Positions 28,527 to 36,076 of a stretch of DNA of 64,000 nucleotides are shown piece by piece. The DNA is taken from NCBI RefSeq assembly GCF_900099905.1, contig NZ_FNEE01000015.1:1-64000 (forward strand), read 5' to 3'. Source of the DNA: Mesorhizobium muleiense. Lineage in GTDB: Bacteria; Pseudomonadota; Alphaproteobacteria; Rhizobiales; Rhizobiaceae. A program made the position numbers and the translations under genes. The notes under the pieces were generated by a model. That model saw nothing but the letters and a program-made list of their open reading frames with translations, ran no database searches and had not been told where the DNA came from. The number at the start of each line of letters is the position of its first letter. The first letter of the stretch is position 1.

Positions 28527-31030
28527 CCGCCACAGTGATCCTGGCTGCGCCCAATCTTTTTTCGGCAAGCACGCTCGCCAAGCTTCCCGACTGGGTGCCG
28601 AAGCGCCAGATGACGCTCGGCCTCGATCTGCAGGGCGGCTCGCATATCCTGCTCAGGATGGATCCGAACGATCTGATCAAGGATCGGCTGGAGACGACGC
28701 GCGACGAAATCAGGACGCGGCTGCGCGATGCCAAGATCGGTTATAGCGGCCTTGCCGGATCAGGCCGGGCCGTGCAGGTCCGCATCACAGATCCCGGTCA
28801 GGTCGAAGCCGCCAAGACGGCGCTGAAGACATTGACCGACCCGGTGGCCGCCGGCCTGTTCAGCGGCGGCTCCGTCCAGGAAATGTCGCTGGATGATTCC
28901 GAGCCCGGCCTGCTCAAATTCGCCTTCACCGATGCCGGCATCAAGTATCGCACGTCGACGGCGCTGGCGCAGTCGCTCGAAGTCGTCGAGCGCCGCGTCA
29001 ACGAACTCGGCACCACCGAGCCGATCGTGCAACGCCAAGGCGACGACCGCATTCTGGTGCAGGTGCCGGGCCTGCAGGATCCGCAACGGCTGAAGGACAT
29101 TCTAGGCCAGACCGCCAAGCTGACCTTCCAGATGGTCGACCAGTCGATGCCGGTGCAGGACGCGCTCAACGGTCGTCCGCCGGCCGGATCCTCGGTGTTG
29201 TATTCGCAGGATGATCCGCCGGTTCCCTATCTGATCGAGAACCGCGTCATCGTTTCTGGCGAAAATCTCGTCGATGCGCAGGCGACGTACAATTCCCAGA
29301 CCAATGAGCCGGTGGTTTCGTTCACCTTCGATTCCAAGGGGGCGGCGCGTTTCGGCCAGGCCACCTCGCAGAATGTCGGCAAGCTGTTTGCCATCATCCT
29401 CGACAATCAGGTGATTTCGGCGCCGCAGATCCGCGAACCGATCCTTGGCGGCAGCGGCCAGATCTCAGGCAATTTCACCGCCGAGAGCGCCAACGATCTC
29501 GCCGTGCTGCTGCGTGCCGGCGCGCTGCCGGCGACGCTGACGGTGATCGAAGAGCGCACGGTAGGCCCTGGGCTCGGCGAAGATTCCATTCACGCCGGCA
29601 AGGTTGCCGGCGTGATCGGCTCCATCCTCGTCGTCGTGTTCATGTTCGTGGCCTATGGCTTTCTCGGCTTCATTGCCAACATCGCGCTGGCGGTGCATGT
29701 CGCGATGATCATCGGGTTGTTGTCATTGCTTGGCGCGACACTGACATTGCCCGGCATCGCCGGCATCGTGCTGACCATCGGCATGGCGGTCGATTCAAAC
29801 GTTCTCATCTACGAGCGCATCCGCGAGGAGCGACGAAACGGTCGCTCGGTAATCCAGGCGATCGACACGGGCTTTTCCAAAGCGCTGGCGACCATCGTCG
29901 ATTCGAACGTCACCTCGCTGATCGCGACCGTGGTGCTGTTCTGGCTCGGGACCGGGCCGGTGAAGGGCTTTGCCGTAACCTTCGCCATCGGCATTCTGAC
30001 CACCGTCTTCACCGCCTTCACCTTCACCCGCCTGCTGGTGTCGATCTGGCTTCGCCGCGCCCGCCCGAAGGAATTGCCGCGCGCGCCGGTGACCTTCGTC
30101 CCGCCGGGCACGCGAATTCCGTTCATGGGCATCCGCCGCTGGACATTCGCGCTGTCCAGCGTGCTGTCGATCCTGGCGGTCGTGCTGTTCATGACCGTCG
30201 ACATCAATTACGGCATCGACTTCAAGGGCGGTTCGCTGATCGAGGTCCAGGCCAAGGATGGCACCGCCGATATTGCCGACATCCGCGGCAGGCTTTCAGA
30301 ACTCAACATCGGCGAAGTGCAGGTGCAGCAGTTCGGCGACCCGAACGACGTCTTGATCCGCGTCGGCACGCAGGAGGGCGGCGAGAACGCCGAACAGACC
30401 GTCATCGACAAGGTGCGTGGCGAGTTGCAGGACCATTACGATTTCCGCCGCGTCGAGGTGGTGGGACCGACGGTTTCCGGCGAGCTTGCCAAGCAAGGCA
30501 CCATCGCCATGCTGATCGCGCTGCTCGGAATCCTGGTCTATGTCTGGTTCCGCTTCGAATGGCAGTTCGCGGTCGGCGCCATCATCGCCACGGTCCACGA
30601 TGTGGTCATGACCATCGGCTTCTTTGTCATCACCGGTCTCGAATTCAACCAATCGTCGCTTGCAGCGATACTCACCATCATCGGCTACTCGCTCAATGAC
30701 ACCATCGTCGTCTATGATCGTGTTCGCGAAGACTTGCGAAAATACAAGAGGATGCCGCTGCCGCAATTGTTGAACAACGCCATCAACGAGACGCTGTCGC
30801 GAACGACGCTGACCTCGGTGACGACGATGCTCGCGCTGCTGGCGCTTGTGCTGTTCGGCGGCGAGGTGATCCGCTCGTTCACGCTGGCGATGCTGTTCGG
30901 CGTCGTCTTCGGAACCTATTCGTCGATCTTCATCGCCGCGCCATTGCTCATCCTGTTCAAGCTGCGGCCGGAAACCGCGACGGCCGATGTGGAGAAGCCG
31001 GTGAGCGGCGGCAAAGCCATAGCAATCTGA
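28478..31030 (+). CDS. secDF: Fused protein translocase subunit SecDF
   Basis: SecD and SecF use the proton gradient to pull proteins through SecYEG from the periplasmic side. Here they form one 850-residue chain. The SecD half begins with a membrane helix, then LGLDLQGGSHILL and the P1 periplasmic domain, and ends with five helices around VDSNVLIYERIREERRNG. The SecF half begins near residue 540 (MGIRRWTFALSSVL), has GIDFKGGSLIEV, and ends with helices around YSLNDTIVVYDRVREDLRK. Fused SecDF is common in Rhizobiales. It starts at ATG 28478, after the degenerate duplication. The Mth938-domain gene follows after 15 bases. Confidence 0.96.
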   Translation: MLYFSRFKMILIWLAVAATVILAAPNLFSASTLAKLPDWVPKRQMTLGLDLQGGSHILLRMDPNDLIKDRLETTRDEIRTRLRDAKIGYSGLAGSGRAVQVRITDPGQVEAAKTALKTLTDPVAAGLFSGGSVQEMSLDDSEPGLLKFAFTDAGIKYRTSTALAQSLEVVERRVNELGTTEPIVQRQGDDRILVQVPGLQDPQRLKDILGQTAKLTFQMVDQSMPVQDALNGRPPAGSSVLYSQDDPPVPYLIENRVIVSGENLVDAQATYNSQTNEPVVSFTFDSKGAARFGQATSQNVGKLFAIILDNQVISAPQIREPILGGSGQISGNFTAESANDLAVLLRAGALPATLTVIEERTVGPGLGEDSIHAGKVAGVIGSILVVVFMFVAYGFLGFIANIALAVHVAMIIGLLSLLGATLTLPGIAGIVLTIGMAVDSNVLIYERIREERRNGRSVIQAIDTGFSKALATIVDSNVTSLIATVVLFWLGTGPVKGFAVTFAIGILTTVFTAFTFTRLLVSIWLRRARPKELPRAPVTFVPPGTRIPFMGIRRWTFALSSVLSILAVVLFMTVDINYGIDFKGGSLIEVQAKDGTADIADIRGRLSELNIGEVQVQQFGDPNDVLIRVGTQEGGENAEQTVIDKVRGELQDHYDFRRVEVVGPTVSGELAKQGTIAMLIALLGILVYVWFRFEWQFAVGAIIATVHDVVMTIGFFVITGLEFNQSSLAAILTIIGYSLNDTIVVYDRVREDLRKYKRMPLPQLLNNAINETLSRTTLTSVTTMLALLALVLFGGEVIRSFTLAMLFGVVFGTYSSIFIAAPLLILFKLRPETATADVEKPVSGGKAIAI

Positions 31031-31045
31031 CGGGCGGCCAACGGG

Positions 31046-31435
31046 ATGACCAAAGGCATTGTCATCCGTGAAGCGCATTTCCCCGGCCGTGCGCCGATCG
31101 AGGCCTATGGCAATGGTGGGTTTCGTTTCGCCGACATGTCGCATCGCGGCTCGCTCCTGTGCCTGCCGTCGGGCATCTATGGCTGGGAGCCGGCTGATCC
31201 CCTGGCACTGACGGCGGCGGATCTCGCCAAGCTGCTCAACGAGGCTGACCAGGTCGAGATCCTGCTGGTCGGCGCCGGCAAGGATCTCAGGCCGTTGCCG
31301 GCGGCGCTGCGTGCTGTGTTGAAGGCGGCGGGCATTGCGGCCGATCCGATGTCGACTGGTGCTGCCGTGCGGACCTACAATGTTCTCCTGGCGGAAAACC
31401 GTGCGGTGGCCGCCGCGCTGATTGCCGTCGAGTAA
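31046..31435 (+). CDS. Mth938-domain protein (DUF498, NDUFAF3-like)
   Basis: The 129-residue protein has the Mth938 fold that mitochondrial complex I assembly factor NDUFAF3 shares. The family blocks are visible: the initial IVIREAHFPGRAPIEAYGNGGFRF, the central VEILLVGAGKDLRPLP and the later GIAADPMSTGAAVRTYNVLLAENR. It follows secDF by 15 bases and overlaps or abuts the next gene, a conserved arrangement. Its bacterial role is unproven. Complex I assembly or membrane insertion is inferred from the mitochondrial homologue and its Sec neighbours. Confidence 0.88.
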   Translation: MTKGIVIREAHFPGRAPIEAYGNGGFRFADMSHRGSLLCLPSGIYGWEPADPLALTAADLAKLLNEADQVEILLVGAGKDLRPLPAALRAVLKAAGIAADPMSTGAAVRTYNVLLAENRAVAAALIAVE

Positions 31436-31436
31436 C

Positions 31437-32288
31437 GTGAGCGAAAACGCCAAAATCGTCATGGAAACGGTGCGCGCCGCCGACCATGATCGCTATGTTT
31501 GCGCGCTCTATGCGCCCGAGGACAAGCGTGACGCGTTGTTTTCGCTCTATGCCTTCAATGCCGAGATATCAGGCATTCGCGACCGTATCCGCGAGGCACT
31601 GCCCGGCGAGGTGCGACTGCAATGGTGGCGCGATGTCATCGCCGCCGAGGACGCCGGGGTAGGCACCGGCCACCCCGTCGCCGACGCGTTGAAGGCGACG
31701 ATTTCCGCCCATCACCTGCCGAAGCCCGCCTTCGAGAACATGCTCGAAGCCCGTATTTTCGATCTCTATGACGACCCCATGCCGTCGCGCACCGATCTGG
31801 AAGGCTATTGCGGCGAGACAGCAGCTGCGCTCATCCAGCTTGCAGCGATGGTGCTCGATCCCGTCGAAGCGCCGCGTTTCGCCGAACTTGCGGGCAGGGC
31901 AGGTTGCGCACAAGCGATGACCGGCCTTTTGCTGCTGCTGCCATTGCATCGCAAGCGTGGGCAATGCTTTGTCCCGGCCGACATTCTGGCCGCGGCAGGA
32001 TCATCGTCCGAGGAGTTCGTTGCGGGCAATGACGGGCCTGGAGCAAAACGCGCCGTCGCCGCAATGATCGCGCTGGCGCAAGAACATCTTGCAGCTTTTG
32101 AAAGCGGTGCATCGTCGTTGCCGGATTCGCTCAGACCAGCATTTTTGCCGCTGGCCTTGTCGCGCGCCTATCTCGGCAAGATGGAAAGTTCTCGTCAGTC
32201 ACCTCTGAACGGGGTGGCGCGGCTCTCGACCTGGCGCCGGCATTTTCTGTTGTTGCGCCGCGCGACGCGAGGCTGGCCGGACGCCTGA
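31437..32288 (+). CDS. Squalene/phytoene synthase-family protein, NDUFAF6-like
   Basis: The 283-residue protein has the all-helical fold of squalene/phytoene synthases (DRYVCALYAPEDKRDALFSLYAFNAEI, EVRLQWWRDVI, YCGETAAALIQLAA). The first Asp-rich catalytic motif (DxxxD) is replaced by FNAEISGIRD, and the second is incomplete, so prenyl synthase activity is unlikely. It resembles NDUFAF6, a mitochondrial complex I assembly factor. The start is most likely GTG at 31437, two bases after the previous stop; TTG at 31422 would overlap it. Pairing with the NDUFAF3-like gene supports a shared job in respiratory complex assembly. Confidence 0.78.
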   Translation: MSENAKIVMETVRAADHDRYVCALYAPEDKRDALFSLYAFNAEISGIRDRIREALPGEVRLQWWRDVIAAEDAGVGTGHPVADALKATISAHHLPKPAFENMLEARIFDLYDDPMPSRTDLEGYCGETAAALIQLAAMVLDPVEAPRFAELAGRAGCAQAMTGLLLLLPLHRKRGQCFVPADILAAAGSSSEEFVAGNDGPGAKRAVAAMIALAQEHLAAFESGASSLPDSLRPAFLPLALSRAYLGKMESSRQSPLNGVARLSTWRRHFLLLRRATRGWPDA

Positions 32289-32349
32289 AGGCTGCCAAGC
32301 ATGAAGGAATCCGGAAAGCTGGAACTATCACGGCAGCCGTAGACGTCTG

Positions 32350-32685
32350 TCACGATGGGTCGCTCGATCCGCCATCGCGCATCAACGCCTCATAGTCGCG
32401 ACCGCCATAGAAGATGTTGACGATGCGGACGAGTTCGTCATCGACAACGTAAGCGATGATGGCAGAGTGCTCGAACGGCACTGACCGCAATCCCGGCGCA
32501 ATGTCATCGCGCGACCGGCCACCACGAGGCGCATTGCCGATGCTCTGGCAGCGTTGTTTAATCCGATCGACAAAACCATTTGCGATGCTTTCGCTGCCGC
32601 TGCTCTCAAGGATGTAGGCAGCCATCGCTTCGAGATCGGCAATAGCTTCTTCGCTAAGAGCGACGGCGAGACGCTGTATCATCAT
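32350..32685 (-). CDS. ParE/RelE-superfamily toxin
   Basis: The 111-residue protein has the ParE layout: ALSEEAIADLEAMAAYI at the start, then RIKQRCQSIGNAPRGGRSRDDI, a strand pair with LRSVPFEHSAIIAYVVDDELVRIVNIFYGGRDYE. ParE toxins usually poison DNA gyrase. The GRD near the end is where many RelE/ParE proteins have basic residues. The start (MMIQRL at 32685, or 32682) lies inside the end of the antitoxin gene, a 32-base overlap typical of coupled pairs. The toxin is the second gene of the pair, so it follows the antitoxin. Confidence 0.85.
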   Translation of the reverse strand: MMIQRLAVALSEEAIADLEAMAAYILESSGSESIANGFVDRIKQRCQSIGNAPRGGRSRDDIAPGLRSVPFEHSAIIAYVVDDELVRIVNIFYGGRDYEALMRDGGSSDPS

Positions 32686-32956
32686 TGTCTCGCTCGCGTT
32701 GTGAAATCCTGCTCTTTACCCTGTCGATTGCTTCTTCGAGCGAAACAGCGGGCCTTGTATCCTCGATCGATGCCTTCACGCGCGCCCTGATCGAGGCCAT
32801 GCGCTCGGCATGCTCTTCCTCCTCGCGCTGGAAGGCGCGAAGGGCTGCACGGATGACCTCGCTCGCCGATCCAAAGGTGCCATCCTCGACTTTTTCGCGG
32901 ATCATGCGCGCCATGGCGGGCGTGACAGTGACGGACAGTTTCTCTGCGGGTTCCAT
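32654..32956 (-). CDS. ParD-like ribbon-helix-helix antitoxin
   Basis: The 100-residue protein starts EKLSVTVTPAMARMIREKVEDG and continues FGSASEVIRAALRAFQREEEE, a ribbon-helix-helix DNA-binding domain of the ParD/CopG type. The second half (IRARVKASIEDTRPAVSLEEAIDRV) is the flexible toxin-neutralising tail. It is translated first and overlaps the toxin gene. A perfect palindrome 16 bases before its start (32972-32990) is the expected autoregulatory operator. Confidence 0.87.
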   Translation of the reverse strand: MEPAEKLSVTVTPAMARMIREKVEDGTFGSASEVIRAALRAFQREEEEHAERMASIRARVKASIEDTRPAVSLEEAIDRVKSRISQRERDNDDTASRRRS

Positions 32957-32971
32957 GGAATTGCTCCCTAT

Positions 32972-32990
32972 AGTAGGATATTATCCTACT
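32972..32990 (-). promoter_or_regulatory. Palindromic operator of the ParDE-type pair
   Basis: AGTAGGATA and TATCCTACT form a perfect 9-bp inverted repeat about one central base, just upstream of the antitoxin ATG (32956). Ribbon-helix-helix antitoxins bind such sites to repress their own operon. The AT-rich centre could also hold a -10 box. Confidence 0.75.
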
Positions 32991-33026
32991 CTCCTGTCGA
33001 CCGATCGACAAGAACAGACAGGCGGG

Positions 33027-34436
33027 CTACTCGGCCGCTTCCGCCTGGGAAGGCAGCCCCAGCCATTCGCGGCAGGCGGCCAGCGCGCGCGATGTCACCG
33101 CACGCCGCTTGGCGACGGTCTTGTCCTTGCCGCGCAGGCGTTTTCCCTCGGCTTGCGGCACTTCCAGCGGAGGGAACAAGCCGAAATTGATGTTCATCGG
33201 CTGGAATGAGCGCTTTCCCGGCTCGTCGTCGGAAACGATGTGACCGCCGGTAATATGGTTGAGCAGCGCGCCAAAGGCTGTGGTCATCGGCGGCAGCGCC
33301 GGCGCGTGGCCCAACCGCTCGGCGGCGGCAAAGCGCCCGGCAAGCAGGCCGATGGCGGCACTTTCGACATAGCCCTCGCAGCCGGTGATCTGGCCGGCGA
33401 AGCGCAGGCCGGGCCGTGATTTCAACTGCAGCGATTGGTCAAGCAACGTCGGCGAATTGATATAGGTGTTGCGGTGCAGGCCGCCGAGGCGGGCAAACTC
33501 GGCGTTTTCGAGGCCCGGGATGGTGCGGAACACGCGCACCTGCTCGGCGTGCTTCAGCTTGGTCTGGAAACCGACCATGTTGTAGAGCGTGCCCAGCGCA
33601 TTGTCCTGGCGAAGCTGCACGACGGCATAGGCCTTTACCGACGGATTGTGCGCATTGGTCAGCCCCATCGGCTTCATCGGCCCATGGCGCAGCGTCTCGA
33701 CGCCGCGCTCGGCCATGATCTCGATCGGCAGGCAGCCGTCGAAATAGGGCGTGCCTTCCCATTGCTTGAATTCGGTCTTTTGGCCGTCGACAAGCGCCTG
33801 CACGAAGGCAAGATATTGCTCCTTGTCCATCGGACAGTTGATGTAATCCTTGCCGGTGCCGCCAGGTCCGACCTTGTCGTAGCGCGACTGGAACCAGCAG
33901 ATGTCCATGTCGATCGTGTCGAAATGGACGATCGGCGCGATGGCGTCGAAGAAGGCGAGCGCATCGGCCCCGGTCACTTCCGCGATCGATTGGGCGAGCC
34001 CAGGTGCGGTCAGCGGGCCGGTGGCGATGATCGCCTGGTCCCAATCCGCCGGCGGCAGGCCTGGCACTTCCTCGCGCTGGATGGTGATAAGCGGGTGCGC
34101 TTCGAGCTTTTTTGTCACCGCTCCGGAAAACCCGTCGCGGTCGACAGCCAGCGCACCGCCGGCCGGCACCTGGTGCGCGTCGCCGGCGCTCATGATCAGC
34201 GAACCGGCCAGCCGCATTTCGGCGTGCAGCAGGCCGACGGCGTTGGTCTGCGCATCGTCGGAGCGGAAGGAATTGGAACAGACGAGTTCGGCCAATCCAT
34301 CCGTCTTGTGCGCATCGGTGCCGCGGATGGGACGCATTTCATGCAGCACGACGGGAACGCCGGCTTCGGCCGCCTGCCAAGCGGCTTCAGAACCGGCCAG
34401 GCCACCGCCGATGACGTGAATGGAATTCTTGTTCAT
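33027..34436 (-). CDS. trmFO: Methylenetetrahydrofolate-tRNA-(uracil-5-)-methyltransferase TrmFO
   Basis: TrmFO makes 5-methyluridine at position 54 in the T-loop of tRNAs, using methylenetetrahydrofolate and FAD. The FAD-binding Rossmann start [19 protein letters not shown] is at residues 7-25, followed by VVLHEMRP. The cysteine block [10 protein letters not shown] is also present, with [19 protein letters not shown] near the C-terminus. The ATG at 34436 ([12 protein letters not shown]) is chosen over 34472 because the family starts just before the glycine loop. It is 469 residues long and stands alone, divergent from the secreted protein gene at 34527. Confidence 0.95.
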   Translation of the reverse strand: MNKNSIHVIGGGLAGSEAAWQAAEAGVPVVLHEMRPIRGTDAHKTDGLAELVCSNSFRSDDAQTNAVGLLHAEMRLAGSLIMSAGDAHQVPAGGALAVDRDGFSGAVTKKLEAHPLITIQREEVPGLPPADWDQAIIATGPLTAPGLAQSIAEVTGADALAFFDAIAPIVHFDTIDMDICWFQSRYDKVGPGGTGKDYINCPMDKEQYLAFVQALVDGQKTEFKQWEGTPYFDGCLPIEIMAERGVETLRHGPMKPMGLTNAHNPSVKAYAVVQLRQDNALGTLYNMVGFQTKLKHAEQVRVFRTIPGLENAEFARLGGLHRNTYINSPTLLDQSLQLKSRPGLRFAGQITGCEGYVESAAIGLLAGRFAAAERLGHAPALPPMTTAFGALLNHITGGHIVSDDEPGKRSFQPMNINFGLFPPLEVPQAEGKRLRGKDKTVAKRRAVTSRALAACREWLGLPSQAEAAE

Positions 34437-34526
34437 GAGCGCCGAAATAATCCTTTGTAGCTGCGATTGCAATTACACGAGCCGGCCGCGTTGCCGCCAA
34501 GTGCGGCAATCGTCTACTGTCGGAGA

Positions 34527-35135
34527 ATGGACGGGATGCTTGGGATCTTTGCCAGAGCGACATTTCTGACAGTCGTGATCGCCGTGGGCGGATCAGCGGC
34601 CGCCGGCGAACTGGCCGCGACGGCTTCCAAGCGGATCCCCATCTGCCACGGCTACAGTTGCAACTATCGCACGATGCTGGCGCTTGGCCCCGGTGACGGC
34701 GCGCGTTTCCGCTCTATCCTGCGTGCCGGCGCCGGTTCGCCCCAAGCCGAGCGAGCCGCCATTTCGAAGGCTGTTCGCTATTTCGAGCAGCGCATTTTCC
34801 GGGCCACCGGCATTCGCGATCTGCCGCAGTCGGAATTCGGCGCATCGCGCATCAGGGGCCAGATGGATTGTGTCGACGAATCGACCAATACACATGCGCT
34901 GCTGGCCTATCTTGCCGAGCGAAAATTGCTCAGGTTCCACAAGGTCGAGGACAAGGCCTCGCGAGGCTTGTTTGTCGACGGGCGCTATCCCCATTGGACG
35001 GCGGTGATCAGCGACCGCAGGGGCACCGAGTGGGTGGTGGATTCCTGGTATGCGCCGATGGGTGGCGCACCGGACATTTTTCCGCTGAGCCAGTGGAAGA
35101 AGCGAGGTGTGCTGGAAAGCGGTGCGCTCGACTGA
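34527..35135 (+). CDS. Secreted protein with transglutaminase-like Cys-His-Asp pattern
   Basis: The 202-residue protein has a signal peptide (FARATFLTVVIAVGGSAAAG) and CGGAG six bases before the ATG at 34527. I do not recognise a named family. In order it contains MDCVDESTN (Cys115), YPHWTAVI (His156) and EWVVDSWY (Asp172). That order and spacing is typical of transglutaminase-like cysteine peptidase folds. Two further cysteines (IPICHGYSC) near the mature N-terminus could form a disulfide. A periplasmic peptidase or amidase role is a plausible inference only. It is divergent from trmFO and convergent with the small RNA genes. Confidence 0.6.
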   Translation: MDGMLGIFARATFLTVVIAVGGSAAAGELAATASKRIPICHGYSCNYRTMLALGPGDGARFRSILRAGAGSPQAERAAISKAVRYFEQRIFRATGIRDLPQSEFGASRIRGQMDCVDESTNTHALLAYLAERKLLRFHKVEDKASRGLFVDGRYPHWTAVISDRRGTEWVVDSWYAPMGGAPDIFPLSQWKKRGVLESGALD

Positions 35136-35195
35136 CGACAGGGACTTCCCCGCCAGGACGAATTCCCAGAACGATTCTCAGAGTGTGCGTCGAGC

Positions 35196-35312
35196 CTGAA
35201 AAACAACAACACCCGCCGGGGGAGGATCCGGCGGGTGTCGTTTTGCTGGTCGATCCTCGGGAGGAGGTGAAGATCGACCGTATTCGCCATCGCCGGGGAG
35301 GAGGTCGGCTTT
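35196..35312 (-). ncRNA. Second cuckoo/alpha-r14-type small RNA (three CCUCCUCCC hairpins)
   Basis: Read on the minus strand, three hairpins each expose a (A)CCTCCTCCC-type loop. Stem 1 is GCCG/CGGC (35292-35309), stem 2 is GGTCGATC/GATCGACC (35248-35279), and stem 3 is ACACCCGCCGG/CCGGCGGGTGT (35209-35238). The last stem is followed by a T-rich run, forming a rho-independent terminator. The loop is complementary to Shine-Dalgarno sequences. This is the architecture of the alphaproteobacterial alpha-r14 (Smr14C/NfeR1) or cuckoo RNA family. Ends are approximate. Confidence 0.82.
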
Positions 35313-35379
35313 GACGAAATTCCTTTCGCCTGATGGAAGGGGGCGAAACCCTTTTGGACGAAATCGCTTCGCCCTGGGG

Positions 35380-35500
35380 GAAACAGCGCCCGCCGCGGGA
35401 GGAGGTGCGGCGGGCGCCGTTTTTGTGGTCAACCCTCGGGAGGAGGTGAAGGCTGACCGTATCCGTCAGGGTCGGGGAGGAGGTCGACCCTGGCGAAATT
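35380..35500 (-). ncRNA. First cuckoo/alpha-r14-type small RNA (three CCUCCUCCC hairpins)
   Basis: Three hairpins on the minus strand all carry the loop ACCTCCTCCC. Stem 1 is CAGGGTCG/CGACCCTG (35467-35492), stem 2 is GGTCAGCC/GGGTTGACC (35427-35458), and stem 3 is GCGCCCGCCGC/GCGGCGGGCGC (35386-35417). Stems differ in sequence from those of the neighbouring copy at 35196-35312 while loops are kept, so the two RNAs co-vary around a conserved anti-Shine-Dalgarno loop. The T run after stem 3 is short, so read-through into the second RNA is likely. It begins a few bases after the DUF1127 stop codon at 35505. Confidence 0.82.
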
Positions 35501-35504
35501 CTGA

Positions 35505-35645
35505 CTAGATCGCCTTGCGGGCGATGCTCTTGATCTCTTCGCGGACGATGCCGAGATCATGCAGCTGGCGGTTCGAAAGGCGACCCAGCTCGGTAACCGT
35601 CGAGCGATAAACGCGCCAGTTACGATAGTTGCGGATCAGGTTCAT
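35505..35645 (-). CDS. DUF1127-family small arginine-rich protein (second of two)
   Basis: The 46-residue protein reads MNLIRNYRNWRVYRSTVTEL, then LGRLSNRQLHDLGIVREEI and ends ARKAI. This is the DUF1127 pattern: an arginine-rich helix followed by the L..L.D.QL.DIG.-like block. Such tiny proteins are known from Agrobacterium and Rhodobacter to influence phosphate metabolism and RNA turnover. AAGAGA lies upstream. It is 72% or so like its neighbour at 35700, a probable tandem duplication, and is directly followed by the small RNA genes. Confidence 0.88.
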   Translation of the reverse strand: MNLIRNYRNWRVYRSTVTELGRLSNRQLHDLGIVREEIKSIARKAI

Positions 35646-35672
35646 TATCGTTCTCTTTTCAAGTCAAACTGG

Positions 35673-35694
35673 TTCGGACCATTTGCGGTCCGAA
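35673..35694 (-). promoter_or_regulatory. Hairpin between the two DUF1127 genes
   Basis: TTCGGACC and GGTCCGAA form a perfect 8-bp stem around ATTTGC. It lies 6 bases after the first DUF1127 stop (35700) and before the second start. There is no T run directly after it, so it may protect or process the mRNA instead of terminating it. Confidence 0.5.
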
Positions 35695-35699
35695 GAGGA

Positions 35700-35840
35700 T
35701 TAGACCGCCTTGCGGGCGACGTAGTGGATGTCGCTGCGGCTGATGCCGAGGTCGGTCAGTTCACGGGTGCTCAGGCGGCTCAGCTCGGAAACAGTGTCCC
35801 GGTAGCGGCGCCAGTTGCGGTAGTTGCGGATCAGGTTCAT
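35700..35840 (-). CDS. DUF1127-family small arginine-rich protein (first of two)
   Basis: The 46-residue product begins MNLIRNYRNWRRYRDTVSEL and continues LSTRELTDLGISRSDI, ending VARKAV. It is the canonical DUF1127 form with the DLGI.R.DI block. It is the promoter-proximal gene of a minus-strand unit: DUF1127, hairpin, DUF1127, small RNA, small RNA. In Rhodobacter a DUF1127 gene is co-transcribed with four related small RNAs (CcsR1-4), which this layout recalls. Confidence 0.9.
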   Translation of the reverse strand: MNLIRNYRNWRRYRDTVSELSRLSTRELTDLGISRSDIHYVARKAV

Positions 35841-36076
35841 GGTATTCTCGTTTCGTCTTTCTTCCGGATTATTCCGTCTTTGTGTACGACCAGAAGATAG
35901 GTCGGGTCATATCGATTTAAAAGCGCTATTGGTGCATGGCAGCAATGCAAATTGTGCAATGCACAATCACCGGCAATTCTCGTCTTCGCCATAGATTGGC
36001 CCGAATCGGAAAATGCCGTAGCGTCAACGGCTTGTCCGGGTCGGCTGAAGAAACGACCAAGCTGGAGGAGAAAGGC

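Noticed and set aside
35196-35500. Repeated GGGAGGAGGT words considered as a CRISPR-like or direct-repeat array
   Set aside because: The spacing is uneven and each word sits in the loop of a stem with its own sequence, which fits structured RNAs and not repeats with spacers.
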